The notes under the pieces were generated by a model. That model made no database searches, was not told the origin of the DNA, and saw nothing but the letters and a program-made list of their open reading frames with translations. A stretch of 33,138 nt of DNA. Origin: Prorocentrum cordatum. Taxonomy: Eukaryota > Sar > Dinophyceae > Prorocentrales > Prorocentraceae. The stretch is taken from contig CAUYUJ010018320.1 in NCBI GenBank assembly GCA_963575745.1, positions 175,016-208,153 of the forward strand, read 5' to 3'. Numbering within the stretch: position 1 is the first letter of the stretch; every line of letters begins with the position of its first letter. Made by a program: the position numbers and the translations under genes. Of the stretch, positions 28,285 through 33,138 are shown one piece after another.

Positions 28285-28649
28285 CATTCAAAATGTGGCC
28301 CGGGAATGGAGTTCTGGGAACTCGAAGAACACGAAGTGGCCTACAGTTGGCTCCGGGCATTCAAAATCATGCCCAGGAATGGAGTTCTGGGAACTCGAAG
28401 ACCACGAAGTGGCCTACAGTTGGCTCCGGGCATCCAAAATGTGGCCCGGGAATGGAGTTCTGGGAAATCGAAGAGCACGAAGTGGCCTACAGTTGGCTCC
28501 GGGCATCCAAAATGTGGCCCGGGAATGGAGTTCTGGGAAGTCGAAGAGCACGAAGTGGCCTACAGTTGGCTCCGGGCATTCAAAATGTGGCCCGGGAACG
28601 GAGTTCTGGGAGGTCGAAGAGCACGAAGTGTATGACTGTTTGCTTAAAA
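28285..28649. repeat. 73-bp tandem repeat, five copies
   Basis: Units start at 28285, 28358, 28431, 28504 and 28577, each CATTCAAAATGTGGCCCGGG-like, then GAATGGAGTTCTGGGAA, CACGAAGTGGCCTACAGTTG and GCTCCGGG. The copies are about 93-97% alike. Because 73 is not a multiple of 3, successive units change frame. The array follows the CAGCCT array without a spacer. Confidence 0.95.
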
Positions 28650-29809
28650 CGAGCCCGGCCCTGAGCCCGGCCCTCGCTGTCCGGATGCCGCCCAGACCTC
28701 CCTTCTGAGTCATCAGATGCTCTTTTTTGACACCACTAGAAACCTATCAGCCTTCGCTGTTAGGTAAAAACATTGTTGTTATTTTTCACAGCGGGCGTTT
28801 TCGCTCAGTTCGGGCCCCAGGGACCCTCACAGATCGATCCGGCTCGAAAAGTGGCACAGAGAGATTGGGTTTAGGATTCCAGGGGGGTGTTTTGTTTTGT
28901 GATGTTTTGAGATGTTGGAGTTTTTCCCGACGTCGGATTCGAGGGTCCATCTCAATCCAGTCGATCCGATTCGATGTCGATTCCGGTCGGCTCGATCCGA
29001 TCTGGTTGGGATAGATATTCCGAGAACCCAATGCCGCCCGATGTTTGCATGGCGCTGTTGTGCACCCTGGCGCAGGATGGTCCGATTCGGCTTCGATTCC
29101 GTGCCGACGCAGCCCGATCCGATGCACATGGCGCTTCGATCCGACCTACCCACTCGGTACTGACTGGAATCCTGCCTTCGAGGGCGCTGAGCCCGGAGGT
29201 GTGTTGTTGTCTTCGGCCTCCGAGTGCCCCTCCGGGGCCCCCGGGGGCCGCCAGCAGGCGATCGAGGAGGAGGACGAGTGAAGAGCTGGTCCCGGGGGCG
29301 GGCCCCCGGGGTCCAGGGCCCGTGTCCAGTTTGCTTCACACCACCTTCTGGCGGGCTGATTCTGCAAAGTCTGGATATCGAAAGACGCCCACGGCGAGTC
29401 ACGGCCGCCCCCTGCCTTTTAGGACATGCCCACGTGGCCACACGTTTGGGAAATTGGCCACACTGTTGGGCCATGCGTTGCCCCAGCCGTTGTGGAAGCC
29501 CTTCGGGGAACACGCGTCTCCGGAGCCGCTACCTGGCACTGGGAGCGTCAGGGAAACAGCTCAGGAGGAGAGTCAGGCGGGTGGTACTGGGGGGGGACCT
29601 GACTGTGGGGTGTAGAAGAGGACCCCTTTAGGACCCTTACCTTCGCCCCTCATTTCAGTCACCCGCGCACCCCGCCGCGCCAGGCTCCCTGGTCGCGCCT
29701 GTCGCCTCAAGGGGCTTCGGGGAGGGGGAGGGATTGGCAGAGGCAGGAGGGGGAGGAGCCCCGAGGGAGGCAGGCGCTGAGCTCTCCTCCTTCCCTCCTC
29801 GCCTCATAC
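28650..29809. other. No firm gene; CGATCCGA-type words and a palindrome
   Basis: 28945-29140 is enriched in TCGATCCGAT and GATTCGAT words, a decayed short repeat. CCCGGGGGC-GG-GCCCCCGGG is a palindrome at 29291-29310. A plus frame at about 29330-29610 (TCPRGHTFGKLATLLGHALP) reads plausibly, but no family is recognised and no gene is called. Confidence 0.4.
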
Positions 29810-29935
29810 CCTTCTCCCTCCTCCTCCTCCTCCTCCTCCTCCTCCTCCTCTTCCTCCTCCTCCTCCTCCTCCTCCTCCTCCTCCTCCTCCTCCTCCTCTT
29901 CCTCCACCTGGTCCTCCTCCTCCGCCTCCTCCTCC
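29810..29935. repeat. TCC polypyrimidine tract
   Basis: (TCC)n with TTCC interruptions. Confidence 0.9.
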
Positions 29936-30019
29936 ACACCCCTCCTGCACTTTGGTTTTCTTTCTTCCTCATTCTCATTCCTCCTCATTCCCTACCTCCC
30001 CCTGTCCACTATATTTCCT

Positions 30020-30144
30020 AGCAAGCCTCATCCCTCCTCCCTCCCTCCTCCCTCCTCCTCTCCTCCTTTCCTCCTCCTCCGCCTCTCATCCGCCTCCTCC
30101 TCCTCCTCCTCCTCCTCCTCCTCCTCCTCCTCCTCCTCCTCCTC
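30020..30144. repeat. TCC polypyrimidine tract abutting the LINE
   Basis: (TCC)n ending 14 bases before the LINE start codon. The plus-strand frame of the LINE is open through it, giving a false N-terminal extension. Confidence 0.9.
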
Positions 30145-30158
30145 GGGCAACTACGGAC

Positions 30159-30955
30159 ATGTCGGCGATCTTCCAGCAGGCGCACTCCGAGTTGGCAGAG
30201 CGGATGGACGTGCGCTTCGCCGCGGTCGAGTACCGCCTCCACGCCGTGGAGGTCCAGCGGGGTGAGATTGACCACTTGCGGAGCGAACTTGAACGCCTCC
30301 TCGCAGAGTTCCTCGTGGTCGGGTCGGCCTCCCCTGCACCCCCGCAGGGCAGCGGCTGGGATCACGAACCTGACAGTGCAGTGGTTTCCATCTTCTCCAA
30401 GCTGGCCGTCCCCAAGGAAGCCGTGGGTGCGGCATTGGCCCCGCTGCTCGCGGACGCGACCCTGGGCCCTGACACGACCATCCTGGAGGGGGAGCCGGTC
30501 GCCCAGCGCTACCTGCTGCGCTGCAGAAGCGCCGCGGAGCTGGCGGCACGCATGCTTAACAAGCTGCTGCGGCACATGCCTGTCGGCCCGAGGGAGTGGC
30601 GCTCGATCTCAGTGCAGGCCCCTCACGGTTACCAGGTGTTGCTCAGCTTGGGGCGCGACCGTAACCGCAAGCAAGTCGCCACGGAGCTGGCGCTCAAGAA
30701 GATCAAGATGGCCCTCATGGACGGCATTCCCGCCCGGCTGCTCGTGGAGAAGGACGCGGGGGCATTGTCCACGCAGCGGAAACAGCTGCTCAAGGTCGCC
30801 GTGGCTGGCCCCACGGACGCGCCCTCCATCAGCTGGAACCTCACCTCCCTCCTGGCCTTCGGCCTCAACAGGCAGGATCTGGAGAGGTACACGGACCCGC
30901 TCTTCACCACCGTGGCTCAGGAGTGGAGCCTTCACCATATGGGCCAGGGGCTGGG
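30159..30955 (+). pseudogene. LINE N-terminal (ORF1-like) segment
   Basis: ATG at 30159. MDVRFAAVEYRLHAVEVQRG and DHLRSELERLLAEF form a short coiled coil (residues 10-50). A globular part follows, with YLLRCRSAAELAARMLNKLL and LLSLGRDRNRKQVATELALK (about residues 110-190), then WNLTSLLAFGLNRQDLERYT. This layout, a coiled coil followed by a basic compact domain, is that of nucleic-acid-binding ORF1-type regions of LINEs; the fold assignment is an inference. The frame then shifts by one into the endonuclease, in a G-rich run at 30940-30965. The shift could be decay, a base-calling error or programmed frameshifting. Confidence 0.6.
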
Positions 30956-30959
30956 GCGG

Positions 30960-32460
30960 GGACGGCTGGGAGGTGTTCTTCGCGACGTGGAACGCCCGGG
31001 CGCTGGCCCATCATGATCCGCCTACGGCCAAGAAGAAGCTGGATTACTTGATGCACCACTGGCGGGGGCCGATGGTGCTGGCCTTACAGGAGACCCATGC
31101 TGATCAAGCTTGCATGGATGTCCTTCTTTATTGTCTTGGCCGCGATTTTGTTTGCTTCGCATCGGTTCCTGAGGATCGTGCGCTGCGTGCTGCTGGGGTT
31201 GCCACTGTCTTTCCGAAGATTGCGAGTGGCCGCAGCGTGCACTACGAACCGCCAGAGGAGCTGGTAAAAGGCAGAGTTTTGCAGATTACGGCTACCAGTG
31301 CAGCCCTGGGCCAGAAGATCCCGAGACACTGGAACATTCACAACGTCGGCCTGGACGCCAGGACGCGGCAGCTTGTCGCCGCGCGCCTCCAGGAGGACAT
31401 CACCTAGAGCAAGGAGGATCCGACCACCCGGGCGGTGGCAGTGGCAGAGGACTTCAATTTTGGCCACACGTCGGAGCCGGACACCTTCCTCCCGATCGTG
31501 GACAATGGAGCGCAGATGGCGCGTCACCCCCAACAGCGCCAATGGGAGCAAGCGCTCCGGGGCACGATGCTGCTGGACGCCTGGCGCCCCACTCATTGGC
31601 ATGAGGGCTTGAAGACGAGCTCGGCCATCGATATTTACGTCAGCATCTCAGCCTGGGCACTTTGCCAGCAGTGGCAGTCAGCGGATGTGAGGGGCGAACC
31701 TCGAGAGCTCCACCTGGCTGACGTCAGCGACCACGCAATGGTCGTCGCCTCTGTCGGCCTGCGGCAGCCCGTGGAGCGCGATCCCGACACGCCTGCTCCT
31801 TTACTTGCAGCGCTCTTCAAGGCGCCGAGGTTTCAGGAGATCGTGACGGCGCACTTGGAGCAGGCGTCGCTGGACCACCTCCCGGCCCCAGACCTGCACG
31901 CGATGTACGTGCGCATTCTGCAGACGGCCGCCCTACCGGCGCAGCAGGAGCAGCTCTTGACCAACAGCGGAAGCAAGGCCCCCGCCGCGATGATATTGCG
32001 GCAGTTGGCTCGCGCACCCTGGCGGCACAATGCGAGGCTGGCCGCTCTTCTTCTCCGCCGGCATGCCTGCGCGCGCGAGCGCATAGCAGCGGACGAAGTG
32101 GCGGGCACGGTGGACATCCTGGACTTCTCTGTATTCCAGCGGCGCTTCAATCGCGCCCAGTGGCGAGACATGGTGTGCAGGAGACGCAGTGCCAGGGAGG
32201 CCGCCGACGCCCAGTCGGAGGAGCACTGGAGACGACGGATGCAGCGCCAGGCCAAGGCAGGCACTGAGGAGACGGGCGCAGCTCTGGGCGCCGACTGGCG
32301 CGAGGAGGTTCCTCGCCGCCGCGGTGACCGACAATGGCGCGGCAACGTCGGCCGCGGCGCAACGAGCCGCCCTGGCCGGGCACCGGAGGTCGGCATGTCC
32401 CCCCCTCCGCCGCTGCCGCTGGCGGCCGAGGAGCGGCGAGCTGCTCTGCAAGACTTGAGG
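30960..32460 (+). pseudogene. LINE endonuclease (exonuclease-endonuclease-phosphatase fold), interrupted by TAG
   Basis: Visible APE-type motifs in order: FFATWNARAL (Asn codon 30991), VLALQETHAD (catalytic Glu codon 31090), AVAEDFNFGH (Asp 31450 and Asn 31456, the usual GDFN with Gly changed to Glu), and ADVSDHAMVV (Asp 31729 and His 31732). These residues coordinate the metal ion and cut target DNA to prime reverse transcription (family knowledge). A TAG at 31405-31407 falls just before EDFN in the same frame, so the domain is broken. Downstream, 31760-32460 is the Ala/Arg-rich, helical linker expected before the RT domain. It is ended by the insertion at 32461. Confidence 0.75.
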
Positions 32461-32639
32461 CGGGCCTGTCCCCCTACAGAGGGATTGTCGACGAAAAATA
32501 AAACAGGCCCCCAAAATAATCAAACAATTGTCCAAAAATAGTCCGGGGGCTATTGTTTGAGCATTTGTTGGCCTTCTTGGAGTATTTTGGGGCATTTGCT
32601 ATTTCTCGTTGAAACTCCCCCTATAGGGGGACAGGCCCG
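32461..32639. mobile_element. 179-bp TIR element (MITE-like), family D, inserted in the LINE
   Basis: The left end CGGGCCTGTCCCCCTACAGA and the right end CCCCCTATAGGGGGACAGGCCCG are inverted copies. Further in, GCCCCCAAAATA (left) answers TATTTTGGGGC (right), so the whole element folds back. It is AT-rich inside, unlike its host. LINE coding resumes on its right side, which identifies it as an insertion. A relative with a shorter interior lies at 18024-18175. The target duplication is unclear; ACTT occurs on both sides. Confidence 0.8.
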
Positions 32640-33138
32640 ACTTAATGCAAGACCGCCACCTCCGGCGGCGCGCCCCGCCACGCGCGGTTTGGTCACGGAG
32701 CCCGCCGCCGAGCCTCTCGGACATCAGGGCGGTGCTGCAGGGGGCGCGCCCCGCGGCCCCAGGGCCCCAGGGCCAGGCGGTCTCCCGGCCTGCGCGTGGA
32801 GCGCTGCGGGCCGCGGCCCGGAAGTGTTGCTCGAGGCGCGCGGGCGGCTCCGATCGGGGCCCCCGATGCGGTCGACTTGCAACCGCGCGGTGAGCGTCTT
32901 CCTCCCGAAGGGCACGGGCCCTGAGGATGACGCCCAGCGGGGCCGCGCTTGACGCGCGCTCCGGCGCGCGCGCTGCCGCTGGCTTTGAATTCGAGAGGCC
33001 CGAAGACGATCTCTTCGGCCACCAACGGCAAATCATCTCGCGCCGGAGCTTTCGCAGTCGCGGGTTCGCAGAGGAGGCCCATTCGAAAAAACGACTTCTT
33101 CAAAAATCTAGTTGAGCTGGATGCCTGAGCCCGCGTAG
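32640..33138 (+). pseudogene. LINE reverse transcriptase, N-terminal part, frameshifted
   Basis: Three frames carry RT-like pieces in the expected order. One has SLSDIRAVLQGARPAAPGPQ (about 32713-32775), resembling the stretch before the conserved GPDG. The next has AVSVFLPKGTGPEDD (32887-32931), the I/L-PKG motif of RT region 1. The third has SQRRPIRKNDFFKNLVELDA (33066-33125), comparable to the QRGF-x-x-GR-x-x-x-x-N-x-x-x-L motif of region 2. At least two frame changes and a TGA at 33126 show decay. The catalytic FADD motif would lie beyond the window. Confidence 0.55.

Larger units (their letters stand above)
30159..33138 (+). mobile_element. Non-LTR retrotransposon (LINE), APE-endonuclease type, decayed and partial
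   Basis: One plus-strand element with, in order, a coiled-coil ORF1-like region, an APE-type endonuclease and the first part of a reverse transcriptase, cut by the window end. It is inactive as seen: a change of frame near 30940-30965, TAG at 31405, a 179-bp TIR element inserted at 32461, further frame changes in the RT part, and a TGA at 33126. A TCC tract lies just upstream of its ATG. The left insertion boundary and any target duplication cannot be seen. Confidence 0.8.

Noticed and set aside
27092-28708. 538-codon Ser/Leu/Gln/Pro-rich ORF
   Set aside because: It is the CAGCCT array and the 73-bp repeat read through; all three plus frames give equivalent low-complexity products.

Overview
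The window looks like nuclear DNA of a dinoflagellate, probably a GC-rich photosynthetic type such as Prorocentrum or a Symbiodiniaceae relative. That is an inference. The evidence is sparse exons in a sea of simple repeats, very high GC, a near-copy of the dinoflagellate spliced leader followed by a GT donor at 10077-10126, a multidomain gene whose two halves only join through a long intron with no usable GT donor, and an APE-type LINE of the endonuclease-plus-RT kind. Nothing points to bacteria, organelle or virus. Most of the long open frames are artefacts of trinucleotide or 90-bp repeats.

Layout. 1-8862 is largely intergenic: polypyrimidine and polypurine (TCC/GGA) blocks, two terminal-inverted-repeat (TIR) elements of exactly 179 bp (2651-2829 and 5742-5920), and a decayed, frameshifted coding-like patch with zinc-finger-like Cys pairs (3380-3745). 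8863-17344 holds the best gene. The first coding segment (8863-9777) has a basic N-terminus, a coiled coil built from a 32-residue tandem duplication, a WWE domain and the first half of a beta-rich module. The second (16430-17344) has the other half of that module and a PARP-type ADP-ribosyltransferase domain with an H-Y-E triad. The inferred intron between them (9778-16429) carries the spliced-leader-like RNA locus, an unidentified ORF, GAT and GGA tracts, a decayed copy of the downstream splice acceptor and exon start, a 20-unit satellite that changes from 90-bp to 77-bp units, diverged inverted satellite monomers, and a TCGCG-rich array with a 209-bp higher-order period.

17345-30158 is again repeat-dominated: two more TIR elements (18024-18175, 22263-22443), a perfect 18-bp inverted repeat (21581-21625), a possible coding exon (21730-22233), a 1.1-kb CAGCCT array running directly into five 73-bp units, and many TCC/GGA blocks. 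30159-33138 is a decayed LINE: a coiled-coil ORF1-like part, an APE-type endonuclease and the start of a reverse transcriptase. It is broken by a frameshift, a TAG stop and a 179-bp TIR element inserted between endonuclease and RT; it runs off the window.

Functionally, the one gene that can be described with confidence is a WWE-PARP, a protein type that reads ADP-ribose or protein-interaction signals through WWE and transfers ADP-ribose through the catalytic domain. The most interesting signals are the spliced-leader-like locus inside its intron, the duplicated acceptor and pseudo-exon, and four TIR elements with different ends that all measure 179-181 bp.
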